64,000 bases of DNA. Source: Obelidium mucronatum. Its lineage: Eukaryota > Chytridiomycota > Chytridiomycetes > Chytridiales > Chytriomycetaceae. Location of the stretch: the NCBI GenBank assembly GCA_025765595.1, contig JAIVFH010000079.1:62001-126000 (forward strand). The letters run 5' to 3'. The notes under the pieces were generated by a model. It made no database searches, was not told the DNA's origin, and saw nothing but the letters and a program-made list of their open reading frames with translations. Shown here one piece after another: positions 1 to 11,949 of the stretch; position 1 is the first letter of the stretch; every line of letters begins with the position of its first letter. The translations under genes and the position numbers were made by a program.

Positions 1-3000
1 CATGCCGAATGGATGGATCACGTTTTGGGTACGAGGTTGGGATAAAGGGGGCCCATACATGGGAGCCACGAGTTCCTGTTTTGCTTGGACTGAAGAATTG
101 TCTGCATTTTTTTTTTTTTTTTTGTTGAATTAAGTCAAACATCCAATAAAAGAAATAAATGAAAAAAAAGACATCACCTTGCCAAACCAGTTTCATCCAG
201 CACAAATCGCATCACCTTCTCCATCCCATCACTAAACGTTCCAGCAACAATAATCGGATACCCCAACGAGACTCTGAAATACTCCATCATGAAAAGGAGT
301 AGCTTGGCTTCCTGATGATTAAATGAAGACCCCCAATTGACATTTATCAAGACAAACTTTGGCAACGATAGAGAGAGAGAGAGAAAAAAAACAAAATGTT
401 AGCCCTCGCTTGAAACAAGAAGGAAAAAAAAACACGTACTTTCTGGTTCTTATCCTTCTTGGACGTCACCAACGACACCACCGGAACTTCCACTCCAACA
501 GCCAACGCCACAACAACATTAGAAATAAACGATCCCATCCCATTACTACTACTACTCTCCAAACAAGTCTCCACAGTCATCAGATCACTCCTGTACACCA
601 ACCGTCCACCTCCAGCCACACTGAACGTTGAAGTACTCATATCACATGCGTCTGTCACCGCAATTTTCCCAGCAAGTGGTGTAGGTAGTTGTAATGGGTT
701 TGAATCACCGCTACTACCCAGGTGTCGCGCGTTTTGGAGCGCAATCAAGGGCGACTGGGCAGTCAGGAAAGCCAATTGTGGAATCAAGTATGGCGTGTTT
801 ATGCTTTTTGAGTCGAAATCAAATGTGGATACTGGGGGCAAAAAAGGTAATTAGTCATTAGCCCCCAACAAATTAGAAAGAAAGACAGGAAGAAGAAGCA
901 AAAAAAAAAGAAAAAAAAACCATCTCAATACAAACCATGATATCTAATTGGAGAACTCATTACACTTTCTGAATTAGCAAAAAACCAATCCGTAAGCGTA
1001 TTGGCAAGCGGAGCAGAAATGTGTGGGAACACTCCTGCAGCCACTTCGGGAGAGTACCCGCAAATCACATTGATTGAAAATTCATCCATTTTGGTGGATT
1101 TGCCTGGTAAATGTAAAAATGTCAGTCAGTCCAAGAGTAAAAATAATAAAAACAAAAAGAGAGAGAGAGGTGGCACTTCACTGAAACTAAATCCAACATC
1201 CAATCGACTACGCCCCACAATATTCCGCCTAAAGTGAATATCCATTTCCAAGTGAGATCCATCAGGAGAAAACTTGAACAACGCGCCTTCTTCGAATCCC
1301 TCAAACTCGAGAGACTTATCATAGCTCTGCAATACCTCGACTTCGCTGCCACTGCTGCCACCAAAATGAGATTCATAATAAGGTATACTAATGTTATTCG
1401 AGAGCTGGATATACGTTGGAACCAGGTTGTGCTTGCCAACAGTGTATTTCAGATTCAGTAATGTGATTGGCACAGAGAACTGAAGACGACTTGTAGACGT
1501 GCATCTGTTTTAAAATAAAAAGATCAACAAACCAAAAAAGAAAACATTGCAGAGTTCTAGATTATTTCTAAACTTTCAAAACTCACCGATCAAAATAAAA
1601 GGCAGTTTCAGTCGTGGATACATTAATCAACTGTCCTCGATCAGAAAGCTCCTTTCCGAAAAGGCCTCCAAGCATACTGCTGCCCTTGTCTGCAGCAGCA
1701 GCCCCCGCAGCATCCACTTCTTGCCAATACTCGTCTTCATAGTCATAGTAATAACGCTGAAATGTTTCTGGTATTGAATCCACTTGAAGGGTGGCGGTAG
1801 CCACAGACGACATTCCCAACATGACACGTTCTAGCTCATTTCGGTTTCTGGTCAGGTATTCCGATAGGCGATCTCCTCGACCCCCCAAGACTGACGCTTT
1901 ACATGGAATCGATGTTATATCGTTGGCAGCTTTGTAAATCTTGTAGAGCGAGAGGTCGGAGATGGAGCGACATTTCAAGCAGATTGATGAAAATTGGTGC
2001 AAAAAGGCGTCGGTGAGGATTGGTGCGGAGGAGGAGGACGATGAGGGATTCGATGACGCCAGTTTCAAAGCAATGTGGATTAAATCGTAAATGTTGCGTA
2101 CGTGGGGCCCGTGAATGTTGAGGATAGGGATTTGAGAGGTTTGTTTTATGGGGTGTTGTGACGCCCACTTGGACCAGTCTGAGCATGATAATCCGCCCAA
2201 AGTCTGATTCCATGTTGATGTTGATGGGTTTTGAATGTATGCATGAAACACTTTGGAGAATGAGGGCCAGGTTGGGGTATCAGTGGCTGTTTTTTTTTGT
2301 TTTGTTTTTTCGTTATAAAACGAATGAAGTAAGTAAACATGACAGAATGCATCGCTGAAGGTGGTGGACGCTTCAGCGGTAGATCAGCCTTCAATGGTAC
2401 AAAGTACAAACCATGCAAAATATAATCAAAATAAACTCTAGAGAAAAGCTTCCAATCCAAAGAATCAAGGGCAATTTCACATTCGGCGTCAACATCACTC
2501 TTGACAAAAGAGGAACGATCCTTGATTGGTAAATCCAACAAAGCAGAATCAACATTTCCAGCACATTGAAAGCTTTTAGGTTGTGGATCAGCAACGAGCA
2601 AAGCGACACGATCATCGTTCCAAATTGTGGACTTGTCGAGAGCAGTAGCCTTGAGTGTTAACCATACGAGTGAGGAAACTTTCATACACACTAATATTTG
2701 ATAAACTTACTGGCGGAGCAGGAATACCAAAGAACTTTGAAACCGTGAGTAAATGGAGGGCCGTGCATTCCGAGATTGGATTGGGAGAGTATATTGCGAG
2801 TCTTGTTGGAATGTCGGTCTACGATAAGACGTCAGAGATGATGGATGAACACCAAGACAGACGAGACGTACCGGGTCCCTGAGCGACCATTGGTCAGAAA
2901 TCCTTGTGACGGCGTCTTTGCATGTGTTTTGGCACGACGCGAAGCGGCTGTTGTCCCACTGGTTGAAGGCGCGCACGAGCGCGTTGCTGCCGCTGTCGCT

Positions 3001-3516
3001 GTCGCTGTCGCTCGACGAGTCCACGCAGCCGGCGGCATCGACGTGCAGCCTCACGATGTTCGCGTTCGGGTTTGCGCACGCGGCGACCTCGAAGGCCACG
3101 ACGACGGCGGCGCCCCGCGGCGCGCCAATGTCTCTGCGCAGCGCGTCGAGCAGCGGCACGGTGGCTGTTGCTGTTGCTGGCTTTGCCGCGCGTTGCCCGT
3201 CAACGCCTTCGACTTCAACGACTTCGACGACTTCGACCGCTTCTGTTGCCATCGCCGTGCGCACGCGGGCCAGCGCTGCCGCCGTCCACCCGCTCGATGT
3301 TGCTGCTGCTGCAGTGGCACCCGCTGCTGCAGTGGTCGCCGCCGCCGGCGTTGTTGCGCCAGGCGCCGCCGCCAGTTGCGCCGCGAGCCGCGCGAGGCCG
3401 TCGAAGCTGCGCCAGCCGCGCTGCACTTCGCTCGCGTGCGCAAAGTCGACTGTTACGCGCTGCGCCGTCGCTGCCAGCAGCCCAACCGCAAGAAGAAGAA
3501 CAAGCCAGCCCGTCAT
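1..3516 (-). CDS. Secreted protein of unknown function, C-terminus beyond left edge
   Basis: Exons (minus): 3516-2872, 2818-2711, 2649-2412, 2286-1587, 1504-1182, 1103-936, 831-440, 356-178 and 101 to the window edge. Every junction keeps the frame with GT-AG borders; the 2649 and 2412 borders are the least certain. At least 951 residues are encoded. The N-terminus is a clear signal peptide (hydrophobic run in the first 18 residues), so the product should enter the secretory pathway. An Ala/Thr-rich low-complexity stretch follows, then a Cys-containing ectodomain-like body (CANPNAN, CQNTCKD, CLKCRS, CGYSPE). The first exon is very GC-rich, unlike the later ones. I do not recognise the family. 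Expected to be a large extracellular or wall protein; the missing C-terminus could carry a membrane anchor. Confidence 0.72.
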
Positions 3517-3600
3517 TCTTTCTCCTCGAGATTTTACTGATTTCTTTTTATTAAAAATGAACTCAAAAATTCAATGCCACACACACACTCCTGCGATCAA

Positions 3601-5250
3601 TCAATGCGAAACCAAATAGCTTGCATTGCTGTCCCCCTTTTCTTCCTGCTCCTTCTCCTTTCCATCCCTCTGGTTCTTACGCAATACAATCATCGCAACA
3701 GTAAAAACTGCTCCAGCGATTCCAACAACTACTCCCAGTCCCAAAAAGATTGATGTGCGGCTCGAATTATTAGAGTCAACCGCAACAGGACCATCCACTG
3801 CTTTTACTGCATATTGCCACCACCCAGAAGACGTGCAGACCTTCTGCCAATCATCCCAGTTGGGTGTATTTGGTAAGCAATTGCACTTGTTTGAATTGAC
3901 GGACCACGATCCTCCTTGCGGGCAGTTGTACCAAGAAATGCATCCGTACACTCCCCACGCATCAGTTCCTGCATAGAATCCTTGTCCACACCAAAGACCT
4001 GGATTGTTGTTTGAATTGCTATTCTTGTAACAGACTCGCGCGTTTTCATCCCAGATTGGTGTTTCTGGCAAACAATTGCACTTGTTGTCTTTTACAGACC
4101 AAGATCCACCAGAGGGACAATAATTGTAAAGAATACACCCTGAAACGCCCCATGCATCGGTTCCTGGAACAAGTCCATTCTGGCACCATGAGGGTTGTTG
4201 TTGTTGTTGTTGACCGGAATTGCTATTGGAGCTTCTCCCATCAAATGCCCCATTCGTAAAGAAATTGGCCAATGTAGGATTATAGTGCACATCCCAATCC
4301 CCAATACACTCGGAAAGTGGTACAATCCTGCGTCCTGCATTGATCAAGATATCCATACTCTGTGTAATCACAGACGCCGTATCAGTCACATTGTCATGCT
4401 GCAAGGAAATTGCGTTCCCAACGCCTTGGTTCATCCAATTCTTGTATGTTTCAAGAACTTTCCAGTTTTCGCCTGTTCCAATGTATCTCCAATCATCGGT
4501 ATCGTGGCTCCACTTGACGGCATGGAGGCCCATTGTGGCTGCGATTCGACGTACTCGATCGTCAATGTATCCGTCTGCATTTTTTTTTGGTTGGTTGGTT
4601 GGTTTTTTTGCACACACTCAAAGAGAGAGAGAGAGAAAAAAAAGAATCGAACATGGTGGTCGAAAGTACTTTGGCACCATTCCAGTAACTTCAAAAATAG
4701 CTCTCGCGCCATACACCAACTCTGCCACAATCTGATCATCGCTCAACTGCGTCAAATCATGGTGCGACCACGTGTGGATCCCAATTTGATGGCCCAACTG
4801 ATACGTTCTCGCCGCCGTGTCTGGGAACCATGGGATTTGTCTTCCCACCAACCAAAACGTTGCTTTGATGCCTCCTTTCGATTGGAAGTCTGTGTTTTGT
4901 TGTGTGTGTGTGTGCATGTGTTATTCAAACATTTTACAAACCCCCCCTTTGGATGCATGCACAACCAAAAACCCTCAACAAAATAAAAAAAAAATAAGCA
5001 ACTTACAATTCAACAAACCCGGCGTATACACCGACGGCCCATCATCAATACTCGCACCCCAGACATAACTACTGCACTGCGTAATCTCCCCACCATACCA
5101 CGCCCCACCATTCACATCCCGAAAGTACCGCGTCCATCCCGAGTTCCCAGGCGCAACACCATCACCACCAGCACCTGTCCACGGAGCCCATGAAAAGTCG
5201 TATGCAGACACGAATACGGCTGTCGCCGCAACAAGGATCAACGCAGCCAT
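3601..5250 (-). CDS. Membrane-anchored chitin (polysaccharide) deacetylase, CE4 family
   Basis: Exact exons (minus): 5250-5007, 4889-4653, 4574-3601; 484 aa. Residues 1-16 are a signal peptide. All NodB motifs are visible: SIDDGP (about 68-72, metal and base Asp), HTWSHHD (about 120-126, metal His), RPPYG split across intron 2, DTDDW and a late LQHD. These enzymes remove acetyl groups from chitin N-acetylglucosamine to make chitosan. Two 53-residue Cys-rich repeats follow (CNCLPETP / CNCLPNTP), each with DAWGV and GGSWSV, looking like a carbohydrate-binding or wall-anchoring module, separated by Asn/Ser-rich linkers. A single transmembrane helix (roughly 436-459) and a short charged tail end the protein, so the enzyme is probably displayed at the plasma membrane. 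SIDDGP replaces the more usual TFDDGP, but the Asp pair is kept. Confidence 0.93.
3820..4195 (-). repeat. Tandem pair of 53-aa Cys-rich modules in the chitin deacetylase
   Basis: Two diverged copies of one module lie head to tail inside exon 3. They share the pattern WCxxG, TDAWGVxGC, NCP or YCP, GGSWSVxxNKCNCLP and a terminal VC. Even cysteine number and spacing suggest disulphide-bonded small domains. Probably a tandem duplication of a substrate-binding domain. Confidence 0.8.
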
Positions 5251-5342
5251 TTTTTTTGCAGGATTTTTTTTGTTGGATCACTTTTTTTAATTACTATGTA
5301 TTAAGGGTTCAAACCTCCCCCCCTTCCCTCACCCACCCCCTT

Positions 5343-7606
5343 TCAGACACAAGCACCAACTTGAACCCACCCCTTCATATTTCCCCCATACACGAAATTC
5401 ACGCCTTGTTTACTAACCTGCGTCCCCATACCGGCAGTCATCCCTGGAACGTAGACAGCGTAACATTTGGCGGGTACTAACCCCGAATCACACGATCCTT
5501 TGTCTACCCAATCGCCGCTGCCGTCCCATAAGAAATTGCGGCTATTGTATTCGACTTGGGAGCCTGTTGTGTATTCTGAATCTGGGTTGTAGGTTGGGTA
5601 GCAGCGTTGTGAAGATGGTGATGATGATGATGATGTTGTTGTTGTTGGTTTTAGTGATGATGATGAAGTCTTTGTGTTGGGTGTTGTTTTCAAGGTGGTG
5701 GTGGTGGTAGTGGTGGTAGTGGATGTTTTCGTGGTGGTTGTTTTTGTTGAGGTTGTCTTGCTGGTTGTTCTTGTGGGCGTTGTCGTGCTTGTCGTTTCCG
5801 TAAACGCAGTTTTGCTTGTTGACGTTTTTGACTGAAGCAGTTGTTGTTGTTTTGGAATTTGTGGTACTGCTGATGTTGTTTTTGATTGTGTGGTACTGGT
5901 TGTTTTTGAAGTTGACGTTATTGAAGTTGTTTTAGAAGTTGATGTTGACGTTGTTGTTGAAGTTGTTTTAGAAGTTGATGTTGTTGTTGTTTTCGACGTT
6001 GTTGTTGTAGTAGTAGTACTGCTTGTTGTTTTTGAAGTTGAAGTTGAAGTTGTTTTCGACGTTGTAGAAGTTGTTGACGTGGAAGTTGTTTTAGACGTTG
6101 TAGTAGTTGATGTTGTTTTCGACGTTGTAGAAGTTGCTGACGTGGAACTTGTTTTTGAAGTTGAAGTTGTTGATGTTGTTTTCGACGTTGTTGTGGTTGT
6201 GGACGTGGTTTTTGACGTCGTTGTAGTACTAGTTGAAGTTGAAGTTGTTTTTGTGGTGGAAGTGGTTTTTGACGTGGTTGTAGTGCTGGTTGTAGTACTG
6301 ATTGTTGTCGCTGTTGAACCGTTTGCTGCTATTGGAACAGCACCTAAACACTAACACAATGCCTCAGATAAATTGGAAACCAACCAAAACAAAAAAAAAA
6401 CAATAATAAAAAACGTCTGGATAGGACCAATCAAACTCACAGCTTGGTACTTATTACTCCAAACCCTTTGAACAGTCACAATCTTCCCCCCCGCACTACT
6501 CAAATCCTTCAACGGATACTGCCGCCACGAGCACGACATCCTCGCCGCCGACTGATACTGCACCCCATAATACCACCCCCTCTGCAACGGATTCGTCAAC
6601 GTATTCACAAGCTGCACACTCGCAAGCGCTTGCGTATTACTCAGAGGGTTTGGCGAATACCCGCAATTGTCTTTACACGCGCCGGTTTGATCCGGAATCA
6701 CACTGTAGTAGATGTATGGGGTTTTGGGGTAAAAACTGCCGATCCAGACCCAGCCCATGTAGTTGCAATAGTTTGGACAGACGGGGACTCCGCCTAGAGT
6801 CACGTTTACAGTTGGGGATAGATGGATCGGGTAGAAGGAGTTTTTGTTTGGCTGTAGAACACCAGTTTTCACAAGGTTTCTTTTTTTTTTTTGGATTGAA
6901 TGAGTGGAGGGCGAGAGGGGAGGGATTGTTTTTCAATACAGACATCGACCAAACATGAAGTTAAGGGTGGGAATAAAAAAAAATTGGCCTTACGTTAGAT
7001 ACGCTGGTAAATCTGTATTCCCTTCCAAACTAGTAAGGTAATTCGTCTTTTCGACATGCGGAGTTTTGACAATCCCCTTTCCAACCCCATATTCCGCAAG
7101 AACATCCATATACACCGAAGAAACAATAAAAGAATAAAAAGCCGTGATTTCAGACTGATAATTCACAGCCGGCCCATAAAAAACCGGTATAACCTCCACA
7201 GATTCGACTACAGCCGTTCCATGATGCGTCAACAATAAAACATCAGGCGTTGGACGGACAGGGGCGGATTGCTCTTGGGTTATAGCTGGTGAGAGTGTGC
7301 ACGTGTTTATGGCGTTGCTCCAGAGTTTTTGTACGGGCCATGATTTTCCTGTGGTTGGGTCTTTGAGTGTTGTGACGATCCAGGGGCAGAGATCGCCGAT
7401 TTCGGATCCGTCGGCGGGGGATAGCCAGCCGAGGCCGGGTGTGGGGTCTGTTATTGTTTCTGGGGAGGGGTGTTGTAAAAAGGTGAATACAAATGTATAA
7501 CAGAGAAGGATGTGGTCACGCTTTCAGCATAATGCATCAAAGAGAAGGAGGATATGGAGGATACGAAGCACTCAATACAGTGTGGTAATATAGGTACAAA
7601 AGAAAC

Positions 7607-7637
<31 letters not shown>

Positions 7638-8414
7638 GATGTTAGACCCAAACCTGCAAGTTCATGACTGGCAACCACAAAAACATCATCCAAGAAAGAA
7701 GCATCCTCATTACACTGCATAACCACGCCATAATTAACTCTCTCCGTCAATGAAATATCGCCCGTATACACCGAAGAATGGTACCCTGCAAACGACTCAC
7801 AAGACAAGCCCAGATCCCACGTTGACACTGCGACACCATATTTCATGTGAATGGGGTAATACGAGTTTTGGTTGGGAGTCAAGATGCCTGAAGAAATCAA
7901 GGATCGAATGTATGGGCGAATGTCGTTGTTGTCTTCAAGCACGGTTTTGAGGGTGGGGGATGACTTTTCAGTGTAGCTTCCGAGTACTTTTCCTTTGCCG
8001 ATTATTTGAGTTGGTGTGGCGTATTCTTTGACTACACAAAGTGAATGATAAGTTGTCAACAACAAACGAAGTAGAAAGAAAAGTACGTAAAAAACGCGGC
8101 ATGTCTTTTTGGTGGAAGAGATCATAAAACTCACAGAAATTCATGTAAGCAGTCGAAGCCGTCAAAAAAGCATAATAACTGAGAATCTCTGTTTGAAAAG
8201 GAACAGACGCGTCATACCAAATGGGAGTAACTTCAATAGCAGAAACAACGGGACCACCATTGTAAGAAAGCTGAGTGTTGTTGCTGGTGACATTAGTATT
8301 GGAACTTCCAGGTTTTGAGTAGTCCACTTGACTTGTAAGACCAAGAAAGGCGGTAGAGTTGATTGTTCCTTCGACGTGGTTGATTGTAGCCTGCAATAGT
8401 TGGGAGATGGCCAT
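5343..8414 (-). CDS. Tandem EXORDIUM-like protein with Ser/Thr linker and C-terminal chitin-binding-like module
   Basis: Exact exons (minus): 8414-8135, 8031-7654, 7459-6994, 6879-6441, 6350-5343; 856 aa. Two similar halves each start with a GGPVV or HHGTAV segment followed by a PIWY or PVFYG strand and FQTEI..YYAF / YQSEI..FYSF, as in EXORDIUM/phosphate-induced proteins. Repeat 1 (about 50-290) carries SHELAETITDP around residue 216, the conserved HELAE signature of the family. In repeat 2 (about 300-520) the aligned site reads SVQLVNTLTNP, so His and Glu are lost. Residues about 535-745 are a Ser/Thr/Lys linker built of SKTTST-like units, likely O-glycosylated. The C-terminal 90 residues (YTTGSQVEYNSRNFLW, paired Cys) resemble a CBM5/12-type chitin-binding module. 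No clear signal peptide follows the chosen ATG, so an upstream start exon may be missed. Confidence 0.87.
5595..6335 (-). repeat. Low-complexity Ser/Thr/Lys linker repeat
   Basis: Degenerate repetition of short units (GTTGTTTTCGACGTT-like on the plus strand) that encode SKTTST and TSTTST strings in the last exon of the EXORDIUM-like gene. The opposite strand is an open valine-rich frame, which is a shadow. Likely to vary in length between strains. Confidence 0.85.
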
Positions 8415-8548
8415 TGCTGTTTTTTTCTTGTTTTGTTTTGTGTGCAAGTAAGTCTTGAAGAGGGATTTACATTTTGTTGGTGTCTGCATGCAGTGTTTCA
8501 CATTTTTTTTTGTTCAAGCAAGTTCACGTTGTTTCATCAAGCCAACAA
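8415..8548. promoter_or_regulatory. Short divergent promoter region
   Basis: Only 134 bases separate the ATG of the EXORDIUM-like gene (minus) from the ATG of the protein kinase (plus), so both promoters and 5' leaders must share this stretch. It contains T-rich runs but no TATA box that I trust. Confidence 0.5.
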
Positions 8549-11119
8549 ATGTCTGACACGTTCTCCACCGACATCTGGACAACGGGCCTCGAAAAGAAGC
8601 GCACGGTCAAGACTGGCTCGAATGCGAATGCGAACGCAGCGCCGCCGCAGGCCAAGGAGAGAAGCAACTCCAACACAACGACGGCGTCGTCGTCGGCGCA
8701 CGACAGCGACGACGACAGCAGCGATGGCGCAGCGGCGTCTGCGCCAGCAGCAGTGGCGGCAGCGGCAGCGGCATCGGGCGGTGTGTTTGGGTCGCTGCGG
8801 CGCAAGGGCTCGTTCACCGGCAGCACGGGGCTGCACTCGCACGCGCACGCGCACGCGCATGCAAAGAGCGACGACCACTCGATGCTGTACCGCATCTTCC
8901 ACCCCAGTTCGTCGTCGTCGTCGGACAAGGACGACGCCGCAGGCTCGTTCTTTGGCCGGTCGCGGCGCGCGTACTCGGGCAGCGAGAGCGAGTTTGAGTC
9001 GTCCGACAGCTGCAGCGACCACGAGGGCAGCAGCGGCAGCGCCAGCGGCAGCGGCGGGGCGAAGGCGGCGGGCGCAAACAAGCCGCGCGTGTTTGCAGCG
9101 TCGGCGGGGGCGCCCGCGTCGGTGCCGCGCTTCAGCCAGGGTTCAACCGCGCGCACGAACCTGTTTGGCCGGCGCCGCACGAACGCCGCCGTCGACTCGG
9201 AAAGCGAAAGCGAGGCCGAGGGCGCCGCGCGCGCGCACGCAAGCCGCCCGTCGCTGTTCAAGGCGCTGCTGGTGCCCGACGCTGCTGCCGCTGCCGCCGC
9301 CGCTGCGCCGCCCGCCGCCGCGCCGCCGCGGACGCCGTCGCACGCGAGCGCCGACGACTCGTCCGACGCCAGCGACGCCGAGCAGCCGCACGCCCAGCGC
9401 AGCATCTTCAAAAACATTATGATGGGCAAGCAGCGCAAGTCGGCAACGAGTCGCTCGGCGCTGCCGGCGAAGCCGCCCACCACGCCCACCAGTGCGAATG
9501 CATCCCACTTCAACTTCAACAGTGCTGCTGCTGCTGCGTCACTGGGCCCCACCCCGTCCATCCCGTCTCTCTCAAACAGCCACCCATCAACGGCGTCCGT
9601 GGCCTCCGCCTCCTCCTCCCTCACTGCTCTCGACAGATCCGGCTCCGAATCTTCAATGAGCGAAAAATATGGTACAAACAATAAGCAATCTGAAAAAATT
9701 CTGGGAAGAGGTGCTTCCGCTGTCGTTCGTCTTTGTTCTCCAATCAATTCAGACAAGAAATTTGCTGTAAAGGAGTTTCGTGCTAAACGTAAAGATGAAA
9801 AACAAAAGGAATATGTCAAGAAGTTGATTGCCGAGTTTTGTATTTCTTCGACTTTGGAACACGAGAATGTGATTCGGACGGTTGATTTGATTCAGGATGA
9901 GGTTGGTATCCGTCTTGTTTGCCGAAGGCGATCCATCACGCCGAAGGCGTGTATTCTATTCGCCGAAGGCGGTGTTATTCGCCGAAGGCGAGTATTCGCC
10001 GAAGGCGATGATTTTTTCTTTTTTTTTCCTATACCGCCGAAGGCGGTGTTAGTTCTTTTTTTTCCTATACCGCCGAAGGCGGTGTTATTCGCCGAAGGCG
10101 ATGATTTTTTTCTTTTTTTTTTTCTCATCACGCCGAAGGCGTGTTCAAACCGCCGAAGGCGGTGAATTTCTTTTTTCATGTATACCGCCGTAGGCGGTGA
10201 TTTTCTTTTTTTTCTATACCGCCGAAGGCGGTGATTTTCTTTTCTTTTTTTTTTCTATACCGCCGAAGGCGGTGAATTTCTCTTCTTTTTTCATGTATAC
10301 CGCCGTAGGCGGTGATTCTCCTTTTTTTTTCTATACCGAATTTCTCTTCTTTTTTCATGTATACCGCCGTAGGCGGTCATTTTCTTTTCTTTTTTTTTTC
10401 TATACCGCCGAAGGCGGTGAATTTCTCTTGTTTTTTCATGTATACCGCCGTAGGCGGTGATTCTCCTTTTTTTTTCTATACCGAATTTCTCTTCTTTTTT
10501 CATGTATACCGCCGTAGGCGGTCATTTTCTTTTCTTTTTCTATACCGAATGTCTCTTCTTTTTTCAATACCGAACGTTGTTCTCAATCACACCACCCGAC
10601 TCTCTCCTCTTCATGCATTCAATCCATTCATCCATTCATTCAATCCATTAATTCATTACCAATCAATACATCAGAAAAAACGATGGTGCGTTGTAATGGA
10701 GTACGCAGAAGGCGGCGATTTGTATGCAAAGATTTCCGGCGGTCTCTTGACTGACCCCGACACTATCGACTGCTTCTTCAAGCAACTACTAAAGGGCGTA
10801 TCATACCTTCATTCAATGGGTGTCGCGCATCGAGACTTGAAACCTGAAAACCTGCTTCTCGATGCTTCTGCACGGATATTGAAAATCACAGACTTTGGTG
10901 TGAGTGAAGTCTTTCGTGCTCCCTTTGAATCATTGTCTCGGAAAGCCCATGGAATGTGTGGGTCCGGGCCTTATATTGCCCCCGAAGAGTTTATTCAAAA
11001 TGAGTATGATTCGGAAGCGGTTGATGTCTGGGCTTGCGGAATAATATAGTTGAGTAGTGTGTTTTTTTTTATCTTTCTTCTTGTTGTTGTTCTTTCTTCT
11101 TCTTCTTCTTCTTCTTCTT

Positions 11120-11150
<31 letters not shown>

Positions 11151-11613
11151 TCTTATTGTTATTTAAATCATTTAACCAATTTCACTGCAAACCAAAAATT
11201 ATCATTAGCTATGTCATGACGTATAACTCTATTCCATGGAAAAGCGCAAGTCCATCCGATGCTCGGTATAAACATTACCAAGAGCATCGTGGAAACTTTT
11301 GGCCTTTGGATAGATTGCCTCCACCAAAAAGAAAAATCATGGTAAGATATTTTTTTACATACCCTTTCCTTTTTTTTTTTTTTGAGACTTTCTTTACATA
11401 CTAATGCAAACCTCTTTTCTTATTTCTTCTTCCGTTTTTTTTTTCCTCTAGTATCGTTTACTAGATCCTGACGTTTCAAAACGGATTTCCATGAAGGAGA
11501 TTATGCAAGACGAATGGGTAAAGGGCATTTCTTGTTGTCAAGCTGGAATGCCTGTAGAGGCCGTGACGCACTCACATAAACCATTGTTGGAGAAACCGAA
11601 TGCATCACATTGA
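8549..11613 (+). CDS. Ser/Thr protein kinase, HAL4/SAT4 (NPR) type
   Basis: Exact exons: 8549-9901, 10675-11048, 11209-11341, 11452-11613; 673 aa. Residues 1-370 are a long Ser/Ala/Asp-rich, probably disordered tail coded by very GC-rich DNA. The kinase domain (about 380-645) has a glycine loop GRGASAVVRL, the AVKEF lysine, HRDLKPENLLLD, DFGVSE and the SGPYIAPEE activation-loop end, so it should be catalytically active. The YYVMTYNSIPW and W...DPDVSKRISMKEI segments resemble fungal HAL4/HRK1-type kinases, which control nutrient and ion transporters at the plasma membrane. The 773-nt first intron holds the hairpin array described separately and is far longer than the other introns here. The N-terminal tail is the likely regulatory region. 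Confidence 0.92.
9911..10565. repeat. Hairpin-repeat array in kinase intron 1
   Basis: About eighteen copies of a short palindrome with core CGCCGAAGGCG or CGCCGTAGGCG lie in roughly 600 bases, separated by C/T-rich tracts and TATA- or ATGTATA-like spacers. The fullest form ACCGCCGAAGGCGGT gives a 6-bp stem with a GAA loop; other copies read CACGCCGAAGGCGTG, a matched change on both arms. The last part also repeats as a 145-bp unit (cores at 10301 and 10365 recur at 10446 and 10510). All of it lies between a GT donor at 9902 and an AG acceptor at 10674. Confidence 0.95.
11086..11148 (+). repeat. (TTC)n microsatellite in kinase intron 2
   Basis: A run of TTC triplets inside the 160-nt intron between kinase exons 2 and 3. 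It acts as an extended polypyrimidine tract well upstream of the acceptor at 11207-11208. Confidence 0.85.
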
Positions 11614-11718
11614 TGGGAAAAAGATTCAGTGTTTTTTTTTTTTTTTTGTTTTGGTGCCTTTTTTTCTTTTTTGGTTCTTATATAAAAAAGAGAAAATGTA
11701 ATGGAGAGTATATTATTA

Positions 11719-11859
<141 letters not shown>

Positions 11860-11949
11860 TTTAAATGACACCTTCAACAAAAAATGATGTGTATCAAATG
11901 CCATCAACATAAATTTTACTTTAACTTTTTCTGGAATAATAGGTTTCAA

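Noticed and set aside
2845..3619. Several long plus-strand frames
   Set aside because: They mirror the GC-rich signal-peptide exon on the minus strand and have biased Arg/Cys/Ala composition.
5890..6354. Valine-rich 154-aa plus-strand protein
   Set aside because: Complement of the Ser/Thr linker repeat of the EXORDIUM-like gene.
8524..9819. 432-codon open frame on the minus strand
   Set aside because: Shadow of the GC-rich kinase first exon; the plus frame continues exactly into a full kinase domain.
9911..10565. CRISPR-like array
   Set aside because: The repeats are short palindromes with low-complexity spacers of irregular length inside a eukaryotic intron; no cas genes and no unique spacers.
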